Assembly (NCBI GenBank): GCA_018673255.1
Contig: JABHDC010000164.1
Location: 1 to 38,065 of the forward strand
Length of the DNA stretch: 38,065 bases
Direction of reading: 5' to 3'
DNA from: Gemmatimonadota bacterium
Lineage (GTDB): Bacteria > Latescibacterota > UBA2968 > UBA8231
A program made the position numbers and the translations under genes. Positions 23,787 to 33,300 of this stretch are shown one piece after another (the first letter of the stretch is position 1; every line of letters starts with the position of its first letter). The notes beneath the pieces are model-generated. The model saw nothing but the letters and a program-made list of their open reading frames with translations. It had not been told where the DNA came from and did no database searches.

Positions 23787-24707
23787 ATGATCGACATTCA
23801 ATTGCAGCAGGACGAAGCCAAGGTGGTGATCACCGTCGACGGCCAGCTGTTCACGGAATATCGCTATGGGCACTTCACCTGCCGGCCGTGCTTCTATCCG
23901 GTCCAGACGCCGGCCGGAGCAGGGCTGACGCGCAGTTATCCTTTTGCCGAGGTAGATGGTGAGAATCAGGACCACTACCACCATCGCAGCATCTACACCG
24001 CTCACGGCGATGTGAATGGATTCAATATCTGGGACGAAGGTGTGGGTGGCCTCGGACACGGTTCGATGCTGCAGCGAGGTGAACCTGTCGTCGGGCTGGC
24101 GGGCAGTACGGCACAGATCGACGGTATCGTCGACTGGTTTGGTCCTTCTGGTCAGAAATTGTTGGAGGAACGACGCAGCTTCCATATCTGCGCCCAGGAT
24201 GATCTTCGCATCATCGATCAGCGCAGCGAACTGCGCGCCCTTTACGGTGATGTGAAATTCGGCGACACGAAGGAGGGTGGCATGTTCGCCATCCGCGTGC
24301 CCACGTCGATGGATGCCAAGGACAAGGGGCGGATCGAGAACTCGGAAGGTCACGTCTACGAGAATGGCGAAGGCGAAGAGACGCCGTGGGGCGTTCCGGC
24401 GGCCTGGGTCGATTACTCCGGTCCCCTGGCAGATGGTACCGAGTGGGGACACACCGTCATCGATCACAAGGACAATCCGTGGCATCCGACGCACTGGCAC
24501 GTGCGTGGCTACGGTTTGTTCACCGCCAATCCCTTCGGTCTGCACGACTTCAAGGGCGATGACACGATCGATGGCAGCTGGACGATCGCAAAGGGGGAGA
24601 CCGCGGTCAGTCAGTTCCGCCTGATCGTCCATCCCGGGCGTGGCGTCGATGCCGATCCGCGTATTCGTCAGTTGATCGACGCATACCAGAAGACGACGAG
24701 TGACTAA
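23787..24707 (+). CDS. DUF6807 (PmoA-like) family protein
   Basis: A 306-residue cytoplasmic protein of the family labelled 'methane oxygenase PmoA' or DUF6807. That name is misleading, as it is unrelated to particulate methane monooxygenase. The hallmark histidine cluster and GDVNG motif are present (DHYHHRSIYTAHGDVNGFNIW), with a second His-rich region late in the chain (NPWHPTHWHVRGYGLF). The family is common in genomes rich in glycan-degrading genes and probably has a carbohydrate-acting beta-sandwich fold, but its reaction is not established. The ATG at 23787 is placed by the strong ribosome site GGAGGAGGA. It ends 9 bp before the nitrile-hydratase beta N-half gene. Confidence 0.85.
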   Translation: MIDIQLQQDEAKVVITVDGQLFTEYRYGHFTCRPCFYPVQTPAGAGLTRSYPFAEVDGENQDHYHHRSIYTAHGDVNGFNIWDEGVGGLGHGSMLQRGEPVVGLAGSTAQIDGIVDWFGPSGQKLLEERRSFHICAQDDLRIIDQRSELRALYGDVKFGDTKEGGMFAIRVPTSMDAKDKGRIENSEGHVYENGEGEETPWGVPAAWVDYSGPLADGTEWGHTVIDHKDNPWHPTHWHVRGYGLFTANPFGLHDFKGDDTIDGSWTIAKGETAVSQFRLIVHPGRGVDADPRIRQLIDAYQKTTSD

Positions 24708-24716
24708 TGGAAACAC

Positions 24717-25115
24717 ATGAGTGACGCACACGATCATCCAGGTCATCGCATACACGATATGGGCGGCGATGATGCGGGCCCGATCGATCGAGCCGACGTG
24801 GTCTACGCGCCGTGGGAAAAGCGTGTGAAGGCGCTGCTTGGTGTCCTGGTTCACGAGGGTGTGATGAGTCTCGATGAACTGCGCCGGGGGATCGAAGATC
24901 TGGGGGAAGCCGACTACGAACGACTCGGGTACTACGAGCGCTGGACCCACTCGATCGCACAGACCATGGTTCAGCACGGCCACCTCACCATCGACGAACT
25001 GGGTCGACAGATGGAGAAGGTCGAGACCACATGGCGTGAGGAGGGACGCGAACCGGCCACAGGCACCGACAACGAGTGGCGTCGTGGGATCGCGCCTCCT
25101 CGAGACGCATCGTGA
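24717..25115 (+). CDS. Nitrile hydratase-family subunit: beta N-terminal half
   Basis: A 132-residue protein matching only the helical N-terminal half of nitrile hydratase beta (or the separate beta subunit of thiocyanate hydrolase). The landmark RIHDMGGDDAGPI corresponds to the family's IHDVGG start. It continues with APWEKRVKALLGVLVHEGVMSLDELRRGIEDL and ERWTHSIAQTMVQHGHLTIDELGRQMEKVE. A His/Asp-rich leader (SDAHDHPGHRIHD) precedes it. It would associate with the other two chains to form the active enzyme. The stop overlaps the GTG of the C-half gene by 4 bp (GTGA). Together the two halves total 234 residues, the normal size of a one-piece beta chain, so the division is clean. A single-base sequencing error near 25076-25115 could mimic it. 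Confidence 0.83.
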   Translation: MSDAHDHPGHRIHDMGGDDAGPIDRADVVYAPWEKRVKALLGVLVHEGVMSLDELRRGIEDLGEADYERLGYYERWTHSIAQTMVQHGHLTIDELGRQMEKVETTWREEGREPATGTDNEWRRGIAPPRDAS

Positions 25116-25420
25116 GCGATCTGCAGCCAGAGGCTCAGGTCCTGGCCCCAGGTACACCTGTGCGTGTGCGCCCCGCCTTTCCACCGGGGCATGTGCGGAC
25201 CCCCGCCTACATCCGTGGTCGTCACGGACGGATCCATGTTTTCCTGGGACACTATCCCAATGCCGAAGAGATGGCATACGGCAGGCCGGGTGAACCGTCA
25301 CTGCCACTGTACCAGGTTCGATTCGACATGTCCGAGGTCTGGCCGGGTGCGGGCGGTGACGACAGTCTGATCCTCGATCTGTACGAGCACTGGCTTGAAC
25401 CCGTTCCGGAGCAAGTCTGA
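25112..25420 (+). CDS. Nitrile hydratase-family subunit: beta C-terminal half
   Basis: A 102-residue SH3-like domain equal to the C-terminal half of nitrile hydratase beta (the alpha subunit in thiocyanate hydrolase). Family landmarks include GTPVRVRPAFPPGHVRTPAY, where the conserved G-H-x-R-x-P-x-Y-x-R-G is intact with YIRGRHGRI. LYQVRFDMSEVWP and LILDLYEHWLEP follow. The GHxRxPxYxRG form is closer to true nitrile hydratases than to thiocyanate hydrolase. The GTG at 25112 overlaps the upstream stop; a longer open frame with an ATG at 25076 would run through the end of the previous gene and is less likely. Its stop overlaps the next ATG by one base (TGATG). Confidence 0.85.
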   Translation: MSDLQPEAQVLAPGTPVRVRPAFPPGHVRTPAYIRGRHGRIHVFLGHYPNAEEMAYGRPGEPSLPLYQVRFDMSEVWPGAGGDDSLILDLYEHWLEPVPEQV

Positions 25421-26055
25421 TGGCGCACGATGATCACGATCATCACCACCCCCCCCATCCGAAGCAGCCGGACGAAGAAGAGACACCCTTCGGTTATCAC
25501 CAGCTCATGGCCCAGGCGCTGGAGGAGTTGCTGGTAGAAAAGGGGGTGGTCACACCTGATCAACTGCGACGAGGGCTGGAAGAGCAGTCGTCCCGTCATC
25601 CCGCCAATGGCACCCGGCTTGTGGCCAAAGCATGGAAGGATCCCGCCTTTGATGCCCGTGTGCGTGAGGATGTCAATGCGGCGGCGCGTGAACTGGGTCT
25701 GAATCCGGGAGACATCCCGATCCGGGCCGTCTACGACACCGACGCTGAGAAGAATGTCATCGTCTGCACGCTGTGTTCATGTTATCCGACGGGATTGCTC
25801 GGGGAATCGCCTGACTGGTACAAATCCCGCGCCTATCGCTCGAGGGTTGTGCGCGAGCCACGGGCTGTTCTTCAGGAATTCGGCACGCGCGTGCCGGAGG
25901 AGGTGGAGATCGTCGTCCACGACAGCACGGCCGAGTTGCGCTATATCGTCGTGCCCCAGCGCCCGGCAGGTACCGAATCCCTCAATGAGGATCAGCTGGT
26001 CGCTCTGTTGAGTCGTGACTGTCTGATCGGCACGACCCTGCCCCAGGGCACCTGA
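25420..26055 (+). CDS. Nitrile hydratase-family catalytic alpha subunit, cobalt type
   Basis: A 211-residue metal-binding catalytic subunit (alpha of nitrile hydratase, gamma of thiocyanate hydrolase). The active site is VCTLCSCYPTGLLG with Cys116, Cys119 and Cys121. Thr after the first Cys marks the non-corrin cobalt class; iron enzymes have Ser. Supporting sequence includes SPDWYKSRAYRSRVVREPRA and VLQEFG. These enzymes add water to C-N triple bonds (nitriles to amides) or hydrolyse thiocyanate, with two of the cysteines oxidised to sulfinate and sulfenate. The N-terminus is strikingly His-rich (AHDDHDHHHPPHP), possibly for metal delivery. No activator or cobalt-chaperone gene (NhlE/P14K-like) follows; a terminator does. 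Confidence 0.92.
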   Translation: MAHDDHDHHHPPHPKQPDEEETPFGYHQLMAQALEELLVEKGVVTPDQLRRGLEEQSSRHPANGTRLVAKAWKDPAFDARVREDVNAAARELGLNPGDIPIRAVYDTDAEKNVIVCTLCSCYPTGLLGESPDWYKSRAYRSRVVREPRAVLQEFGTRVPEEVEIVVHDSTAELRYIVVPQRPAGTESLNEDQLVALLSRDCLIGTTLPQGT

Positions 26056-26082
26056 TCCAACCCGAAGGAAGCGACACACGAA

Positions 26083-26115
26083 GGGCCGTTCCCCGAAGAA
26101 GGGGAGCGGCCCTTT
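26083..26115. terminator. Intrinsic terminator between convergent genes
   Basis: GGGCCGTTCCCC (26083-26094) pairs with GGGGAGCGGCCC (26101-26112) around a 6-base loop, with one T-G pair, followed by TTT. It lies 27 bp after the nitrile hydratase alpha stop and could serve the convergent giant gene as well, although the T-run on that side is only two bases. Confidence 0.8.
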
Positions 26116-26143
26116 GCGATTCTGATTCGCCGCGTTGTGAAAC

Positions 26144-29100
26144 TCAGCGCAGCAGCGTCATGCGCCGCGTCTTCACGCCTTCGTCGGTGATCGCCCGGTA
26201 CAGATAGATCCCTGAAGCGACCTGACGACCGGTGTCGTCTTCGCCGTGCCATTGCAGCACATGGGGCCCGGCGGACAATTCACCATCTCTGAGCACCCGG
26301 ATCCGCTGTCCCACGGCATCGATGATCTCTACGCGCACCACACCTGCGCGGGTCAGCGTCAGGGGGATGGTGGTCTCCGGGTTGAAGGGATTGGGGAAAT
26401 TCTGCGCCAGATCAAAACCATCCGGCAGTGAACCTCCGAGTTCGACGATCCGCTGGGCCACATTCCCGGCATGGTCACTGACGCGCACGGTCACCGATCC
26501 GGACAGGGCGGGTGGAATGGTGAGCCACTCGCCGTCGTAGTCGATTCGAGCCAACAGGGGAGCGCCGTCGATCTGGAAGCTGATCTCATCGACACCACTG
26601 CCACCATCGGTCAGTCGAAGGCGCGCAGATCCATCCGTCGATTCCCGCGTGGCTGATTCGATGACGGGCGTCACACGGTCTGCCAGCAAGGCATAACGGC
26701 CGAGTCGATCGATCTGGATCGCCACGGCACCCTCGAGGTGTTCGCCACCCAGGAATTGCCAGTGACTCGAAGCTGCATCCCAGCGATACAGGTCGCCAGA
26801 GCGGTCTGCCAATGGATCTCCAGGCAGATCCGCACTTTCGATTTCCAGTACAGCATTGCTCTGCAGTGGCTGCGTCGCATGCAGCTCAAATCCCACACTC
26901 AATGGGGTCAACTCCACAGTGGGTGAGATCGGCGAGGGAATGATGGCCACCACCGTCTCACGGTCAAAGCTGCCCGATGTCAGATGCAGATCAGCGCCAC
27001 CACCGGAGAGAATGCGTCCGGCGGCCGGTGTTGCTGTGCCCACATGAATGCTGCGACTGTGCTTGAGCAGCGTCTGTCCGTCCAGCGCCAGGGCGAGAAA
27101 CTCGATCGTGCCTTCCACGCCGGGCGCCAGGATCTGCGATCCCTGCCAGATGCCATGGCCAAGAGGATTCACGCCGACATCGAACCACTCTACCATCCGG
27201 CTGCGAAGACGCGGAGCGGGGAGGCTCATCAGGGAGTCGACGACATACAGATTCAGATAGTCGGGTTGAATCGGGTTTGGAATGATGGCCACTTCGAAAC
27301 CGTCTCGTTCATTGCCTGCCGAACCATCGATGGGTAGTACCTGCACAAGCAGGCGACCCTCTTCGACGGTGCCATCAGGCGTCCGGGCCTGAAGGGTGAC
27401 CATCTGACCGCCGACGCTGTTCAGGATCTCGCCGCCGAGACGCAGTGCCCCCGTGTCCCCATCGATTTCAAGATCGACACCGACGGTGGCACTGGCTGAC
27501 CACACCAGCGTTGCTGGATCCACGGCAGAAGAGATCAGGATCTGTGACGGATCGATTGAGAGCAGACTGTCGCCGAACAGGATGGCAGACTCGGACAGCT
27601 CTGCCAGCTCCAGATTCGGCACGACGACGGTGATCTGTACACCGACCAGTCCTTCTACGACGATGTTGCCGAAGGCATCCAGTCCCCGCAGAGACAGGAT
27701 CTCGGGTCCCGTGGCATCCGCATCGGCCAGCACGACAAGATGTCCCGTGGTTGCATCCACATAGGCCTGGGTCTGATTGCCACCCGTCAACTCCCAGGAC
27801 AAATCATCGACCTTCGCGCCCTGCAGGTAGTCAGCCAGGTTGACGGTCTGAGCGAGTGTTCCGGCAGTGACGTTCAGTGTCGGCAGCGAGGTCAGAGAGA
27901 TATCGGGCCCCACCGGTGGATCCGGATCGGGTACGACTGTGGAGTCCTGATTCGTGCCGGTGACGAAGACGTCGACCAGACCAGAGGTGAACAGGCCCGC
28001 AGGATCGGTCACCTCGAGGCCAATCTGATAGGCGCCGGAAATAGAGTCGGCAGCACTGATCGACAGAACGTGGGACGTTGGGTCGACACGCACATCCAGA
28101 CCCGGTGCACCGATGGCGCGCCAGATCATCTGGTCAGGATCATGATCGAGGTCGAGGACGAAGGCATCCAGGTCGATGGAGGCATCCACACCGCCAGCCG
28201 GCAAGTCGATGGAGGGCAGCGGAATCAGCAGGGGATCACCCCCCGCAGGGGCGCCAAAGACCCGCAGGTCGAAGCTCGTGAACTCGCCACTGGGGTCCTG
28301 CACGATGAAACGAATCGTCTCCGTGCCCTCGTATCCGTCGGGGGCCTGGATCAGGGCCGCGCCGGAGGCGGACATCTGGACCAGCAATTCACTGGTGATC
28401 TCAGCCTGCGCGGTCCAGGTCAGTTCCTCGAGTGGGTCATCCGGATCGGATGTGAAGTCGGCCAGATCGATGACGCTCTGCTGACCTGCCGCCAATCCCA
28501 GACGTGAAGGGGGTGAGAGGAAAGCCGGTGCCAGCGAGGGGACGACGGTGACCGTCAGCAGCGTACTGGCGGTCTGGCCTTCTGCATCGGTGACCTGTAG
28601 CTGAATCTCCTCACTACCCAGCCATGATGCCGGTGCGGTGACGAGGATCGCTTCACCCTGTTGTTCGATGCCAACCTGATCTGCACCGAGCCAGCTGAGG
28701 GTCATTTCACCGGCCGCCTGCTCTGCATCGGCGAAGAGGGCAGACACATTCAGACTGGAATCCTGCTTGCCTCTTGTCAGTTGCACATTCGGGGACAGTA
28801 GTGCCACAGGTGGATCGTTGACGGATGTGACCACGATTTCCACGTTCTCCGAGTCGCTGAATCCGTACTGATCGTAGACGGTCAGCCCGATCTGTGCCGT
28901 GCCGTGCCAGTCGTCTTCGGGTGTGATCGTTGCCGTCCACGGTGGTCCGGTGATGTCGACGGACACATCGGCCGGCGCGTCGATCTCCCAGGACAGGCGC
29001 GAGGCCGGCGTGTCAGGGTCATTCAGCAATCCAGTCAGGTTCAGCTCGTAGGGGACATCCTCAACTGTGACCAACGGTTCCGGCGCCGTCAGCGACGGGG

Positions 29101-29968
29101 CAGCATTGACGAAGACATCCACTTCAACCGATGTGGACTGCCCGTCCGGATTGGTCGCCGTAATCGTGAGACGCTCCCACGGTGAGGTGTCACCGGGCGC
29201 CCGAATGGTCAGAAGGGATGTTTCCGGGTCGATCTCCAGCCCAAAACTGCGGCTGTCGGAGACCTCCCACTGGATCTCAGAAGGGTCGTATAGTGGATCG
29301 AAGAGGGCGCTGGCGAGGCGGAAGCTGGTTGTGTCGACCTGACCCCGGGCCAGCACGAGTTCCTCAGGCAGGCCTTGGATGCCGATCCCACGCACGACCA
29401 CGCTCAATGGGGTGATGAAGCGGAAAGCATCACTGGAGCCATCGGGGAGAAAGACGCGGGTTTCCCGCAGGCCGGTTTCATCAATGCGGATGTCGACAGC
29501 AGAGGCCGGCGCTCTGGCACGAAGCTGGAAGGTGGCAATCTGTCCGCTGCCGGAGTCGCTGGCGCGCACGACGGAATAGTCGATCTGCTCTCCCAGGGGA
29601 GAGGCAGCCGGATCATCCGCTTCCAACCAGGCATTGCGGAAGACCTCGCCATTGGACAGAAATCCACCTCGAGCGAAGGGCTGGAATCCGGCGATGGCCG
29701 GCTCCTTGTCCTCATCGATGATCTCGAAGACATCCTCGTCGAAGGTCAGGAAGATCGCCGCCCCCGAGATCTGGGAGCCCTCCGAATCGATCCACAACGC
29801 CACGTCGATGATGTCGCCCACCAGGACCTGCGTCTGACTGGCGCCGGCGGTGGCATGGCGTAGTTGCAGCTGCGCCGCCATCAGCGGATCAACGAGGAAT
29901 CCCAGGAAGATCAGTAGAGCGACCAGGCCGAGAGGCCGCTTCAGGGCGTGTATGCAGTCGTGTGCCAT
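26144..29968 (-). CDS. Giant secreted protein: cohesin-like module, Ig/cadherin-like repeats, FlgD-like C-terminus
   Basis: A 1274-residue exported protein. The ATG at 29968 follows AAAGGA and begins a signal peptide (KRPLGLVALLIFLGFLVDPLMAA, cleavage near 31). Residues about 33-195 look like a cohesin module (TQVLVGDIIDVALWIDSEGS, then GAAIFLTFDEDVFEIIDEDK). Several Ig/cadherin-like domains follow, with the hallmark PPVALLSPN / DEDDWHGTAQIGLTVYD type of strand pattern. Near the C-terminus is a ZU5-like stretch (LHLTSGSFDRETVVAIIP). Residues 1190-1274 are a FlgD/T9SS-like terminal module beginning NFPNPFNPETTIPLTL and ending TRRMTLLR. It is predicted to be exported to the cell surface or medium. 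It is divergent from the 1914-residue protein, across a structured leader. The open frame reaches 30181, but the upstream extension has no signal peptide. Confidence 0.85.
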   Translation of the reverse strand: MAHDCIHALKRPLGLVALLIFLGFLVDPLMAAQLQLRHATAGASQTQVLVGDIIDVALWIDSEGSQISGAAIFLTFDEDVFEIIDEDKEPAIAGFQPFARGGFLSNGEVFRNAWLEADDPAASPLGEQIDYSVVRASDSGSGQIATFQLRARAPASAVDIRIDETGLRETRVFLPDGSSDAFRFITPLSVVVRGIGIQGLPEELVLARGQVDTTSFRLASALFDPLYDPSEIQWEVSDSRSFGLEIDPETSLLTIRAPGDTSPWERLTITATNPDGQSTSVEVDVFVNAAPSLTAPEPLVTVEDVPYELNLTGLLNDPDTPASRLSWEIDAPADVSVDITGPPWTATITPEDDWHGTAQIGLTVYDQYGFSDSENVEIVVTSVNDPPVALLSPNVQLTRGKQDSSLNVSALFADAEQAAGEMTLSWLGADQVGIEQQGEAILVTAPASWLGSEEIQLQVTDAEGQTASTLLTVTVVPSLAPAFLSPPSRLGLAAGQQSVIDLADFTSDPDDPLEELTWTAQAEITSELLVQMSASGAALIQAPDGYEGTETIRFIVQDPSGEFTSFDLRVFGAPAGGDPLLIPLPSIDLPAGGVDASIDLDAFVLDLDHDPDQMIWRAIGAPGLDVRVDPTSHVLSISAADSISGAYQIGLEVTDPAGLFTSGLVDVFVTGTNQDSTVVPDPDPPVGPDISLTSLPTLNVTAGTLAQTVNLADYLQGAKVDDLSWELTGGNQTQAYVDATTGHLVVLADADATGPEILSLRGLDAFGNIVVEGLVGVQITVVVPNLELAELSESAILFGDSLLSIDPSQILISSAVDPATLVWSASATVGVDLEIDGDTGALRLGGEILNSVGGQMVTLQARTPDGTVEEGRLLVQVLPIDGSAGNERDGFEVAIIPNPIQPDYLNLYVVDSLMSLPAPRLRSRMVEWFDVGVNPLGHGIWQGSQILAPGVEGTIEFLALALDGQTLLKHSRSIHVGTATPAAGRILSGGGADLHLTSGSFDRETVVAIIPSPISPTVELTPLSVGFELHATQPLQSNAVLEIESADLPGDPLADRSGDLYRWDAASSHWQFLGGEHLEGAVAIQIDRLGRYALLADRVTPVIESATRESTDGSARLRLTDGGSGVDEISFQIDGAPLLARIDYDGEWLTIPPALSGSVTVRVSDHAGNVAQRIVELGGSLPDGFDLAQNFPNPFNPETTIPLTLTRAGVVRVEIIDAVGQRIRVLRDGELSAGPHVLQWHGEDDTGRQVASGIYLYRAITDEGVKTRRMTLLR

Positions 29969-30389
29969 AGTCCTTTGACTCCGTTCGAGCCGGGCCTTGG
30001 CCCGGTCCAGGACCGTCCCTCCTGGGCAGTCCGTGCTCTGTTTCCCGCGAAGAGAGCGCCCGCTTGCCGGCGGGGCTTCCCGCCCCTGGCGGGGCAAACG
30101 ACGTGCCATCTCCCGATCCCTCGGGTAAGGCAGGGCCAGTTCAGGTATTTGTGCCGTGATGGGAAGGAAGGGATCGCGCACGGTGGGAAATCCTTTCCCT
30201 GAGGCAGGCGTTCATCCCATCGCATCAGAGAGAGGGAGCGCTGGCACCCGGCTTGCTGACACAGGGTGCGGGGAATCGGGGTTCCAGGCGGGATCCCCGG
30301 TTTCATTCAGAGCCGTCCCACAGGAAGTGGGACCGATGGCCCACCTCCCGAGATGGGAGGTCCACCTTCCGATGGAGTGGAGGGCGACA
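29969..30389. promoter_or_regulatory. Divergent, hairpin-rich leader region
   Basis: About 420 bp between the two giant divergent genes contain many inverted repeats. Seen by eye: CCGGGCC-TT-GGCCCGG (29990-30005), GGGAAA-TCC-TTTCCC (30185-30199), GTCCCAC-AGGAA-GTGGGAC (30314-30332) and CCTCCCGAGATGGGAGG (30344-30360). An imperfect CGGGG.../...CCCCG stem lies near 30277-30299. Both open frames run across it, but neither is protein-like there. No known riboswitch consensus was recognised. It must hold promoters for both genes; no clear -35/-10 pair was identified. Confidence 0.5.
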
Positions 30390-33300
30390 GTGATCTTTCA
30401 GAGCTGCAGGCTGCCGGAGCAGGTGACACCGGCGGACAATACAGGCCTTCCTTACCGACTACGCCGCTTGTCCGGCCGTGGTACGGCATGGGTGGGTTTG
30501 TTTGCAGTTCTGACCAGTTTCAGCATTGCTGAGGCCGCGCAGCCTGTCTTCGAGAATCGCACCCCCACAGGATTTTCTATTACGGATTCTCTCGTCCGCA
30601 CAGATTTTGTCGAGGCGACGGACATCACCGTACGCGTCGATCTGAATCAGGCGGCGACACCGAGCTATCCGGTCATCGGTCACTTCCACAATCTCGAACG
30701 GGCAACGGCCCTGCACACGGACGCCATCGATGGTCTGCGTGCCGATCTGGCCGTCGGCGATGGTGGGACCGTGCACATGGCATGGATCTCTTCTGTCGTG
30801 GAAGGGTCGGTTTCCACACCGGTGTACCATGTGAACTATGCGCGCAGCAATGACAATGGGCTCAATTTCACCAGTCCTGTAAGCGTCAGTGGTTCTCTGC
30901 GTTTTGATCTTCTCACGGCCGACGGACCGGGTACGTCCTTCTCGACGCTGGACCTGGAGATCGACAGCCGCGGCAATCCACGTGTGGTCTACGCCTTCGA
31001 CGCATCACCTGATGGCCGCACGGCCACCTTCAATGCACGGCCTGACAATATCTACCTGAACTACTCGCCAAATGGCGGCGCCAGCTGGCTGCCGGCCAAT
31101 TCGGCGATCCAGGTCAATGACTCGACTGACGTGGAGGGGCGCTCGAGTGCCTTTCCTCAGATGGCCATTGATGAGCGTGACAACATCTACATCAGTTATG
31201 TGCGTGGTGTGAGTGCTCTGGCGGATGACATCATGCTGGCGCGCGTGGACCGCAGTACGAGTCCCTTCACGATGGAGACTGTTGGCGGGGCCGATGGCGG
31301 CGTCCGGCTCACAGTGAACACGAGCCGGCAAACGGGACCGGATCTGGCCATTGGTACAGGCGACGTGTTGCACGTGCTCTACTTCGAAGACAATGTGGTT
31401 CCGGCGAACTCGCAGATCGAGCACAAGACGCTGCTTGCCGATGACTGGAACGACGTGAGTGGTCTGGGTTGGGATCAGGATGTGGCCGGGGCAGCAGTCG
31501 ATGGATTCGATCCGTCACCCGGGGGCAATCCGGCTCTCAATACCAACGCCCGGTATCTGTTCCCCACGGCCCTCGTCGACACGATCTCGACACCCGATCG
31601 GATCTATGCGTTCTACAAGTTTGGCGACGCCACGCTGGAGAGTGTGGCGTACAACTACTACGACTACGATCACGCCAAAGCGGGTGGTGGCAACTGGAAT
31701 GCCGCCCAGGCATCCACCGTCTGGAGTACGGCGGCCAGTCCGATCTTCTCCAGTGGTGATCTGGAAACGAATATCGAGCTGGAGTGGGAACTGGTCGATC
31801 GTGTATCCGCCGTTCTCGACGACCGCCGCCCCGATACAGGGGAGATCCACATCGCCTTCAGTGCCGGCTATTCGAACACGACCCTCGGCACGCCGGGCGA
31901 ACAGGACATCTACTACGGCTACTTCAATGGCAACTCATGGACCCTGCCCGAACGCGTCGCCGATGACGACGCGGGCACAATCGACGGGGTTGCCGCGACC
32001 GACGTCTTCCTGCAAAGTCCGATTCTGGCCAAGCGCCCCGGCGACGAGAACATCTACATGGCGTTCGTCGGTGGGACAGCAGAGGGTTATGGCGTCGACA
32101 ACACCTTCGATGCCGATCAGCACGCCTACTTCAAAGTTCTCGGTCGCTCGGTCGCGTCCGAGGATCAGTCCCATCCCGTAGGTGGCTATCAATATGATCT
32201 GACCTACACGCCGATCCTGGCGCACGATGCCACGACGGATATCGAGGACAATGTCGTATACGTCCACGTGGCAGATCACATCGATGGGTCCGGCCTGGGT
32301 GCGACGGGTCGACAGGGCGATGGATTTCTCGCCGGTGACTGGGAGAATGTCGGCACCAGTCTGCAGGACAACGACAAATACTTCGAAGGACAGGTGAACG
32401 AGGATGCGTCCTCCGATCACGAGTGGGGAGATGACGACGACAAGGTGGGTCTTCTCGTCAAACTCAACATTCTCGGATCCGACTCGTCGACGAATCTGCA
32501 GCTGATCACCTCCTCCACGGCTTCTGATGCCGGCACGGGACAGGGCACACGCACAATTCGCGTCGGCAATGCGCCACCTGTCTCGCTGGCCATCAATGAC
32601 TTCTTCATGCTTGGTGCCGAGATCGACATCATCGACGCGAATCGGGCACCGACCATCGCCATCACGCAGCCTGACGGCAGTCTCGACTCTGCGAACACGT
32701 CCTACACGATCCGTTACGACCTGACCGATGTGGACGACGATTTCACCAGCGGCCTGCAGGCATCTCTCTACTTTGCCGAGAGCGGGGCTCTGAGTTCGGT
32801 CTCGGATGTGCGGATCTTCGGTACACTCATCGCTGATGAGAACGATGATTCGGGCGTGAATTCATCGGGAACCGATGACTTTCTCGAGGGCAAGAGCGAA
32901 TCCTATACATGGGACGAGCCCCCGGCGGCTTTGAGGAGTCTGCTCTTTGCCTCGATCTACCAGGTGCGCGATGGTGACTACTACATCTATCTGGTTGCCG
33001 ACGATGGCAAGAATCCGCCATCCTTCACCGTCAGTCCGGGCGTTGTCACGATCCGTCACAAGCCGTTGGTACAATTCGTCGATCCCATCGGGATCGATAC
33101 GGTCGATACGGGGGTGCGAACCGGCAGCCACGCGAATCCATACGACTTTGATTTCCTCATCCGCGATTTCGATGGGCAAGGCAGCACGCAGGTTGCCCTG
33201 TTCTACTCTGCCGTCAATGGCCTGACATCGGTCTCTGTCAGTGGGACCTATCCGAATCAGAACTTTGCCCTGGGCAAGAGCATCAGCGGGACACGTGGCG

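Noticed and set aside
23787..24707. Particulate methane monooxygenase subunit (PmoA)
   Set aside because: The family label is a historical misnomer; the protein is soluble, lacks membrane helices and has the DUF6807 His/GDVNG pattern.
23565..25307. A 580-codon open frame on the minus strand opposite the DUF6807 and nitrile hydratase genes
   Set aside because: It lies antisense to strongly supported genes with recognised motifs. GC-rich sequence readily leaves the opposite strand open, and the translated sequence shows no domain pattern.
24717..26055. Calling the enzyme thiocyanate hydrolase outright
   Set aside because: Gene order agrees with scnB-scnA-scnC, but the C-half sequence keeps nitrile hydratase landmarks; substrate cannot be fixed from sequence alone.
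29969..30389. Cyclic-di-GMP (GEMM-I) or other known riboswitch in the divergent leader
   Set aside because: GC-rich stems and a GGGGCAAAC stretch invite comparison, but the defining conserved motifs were not found on either strand.
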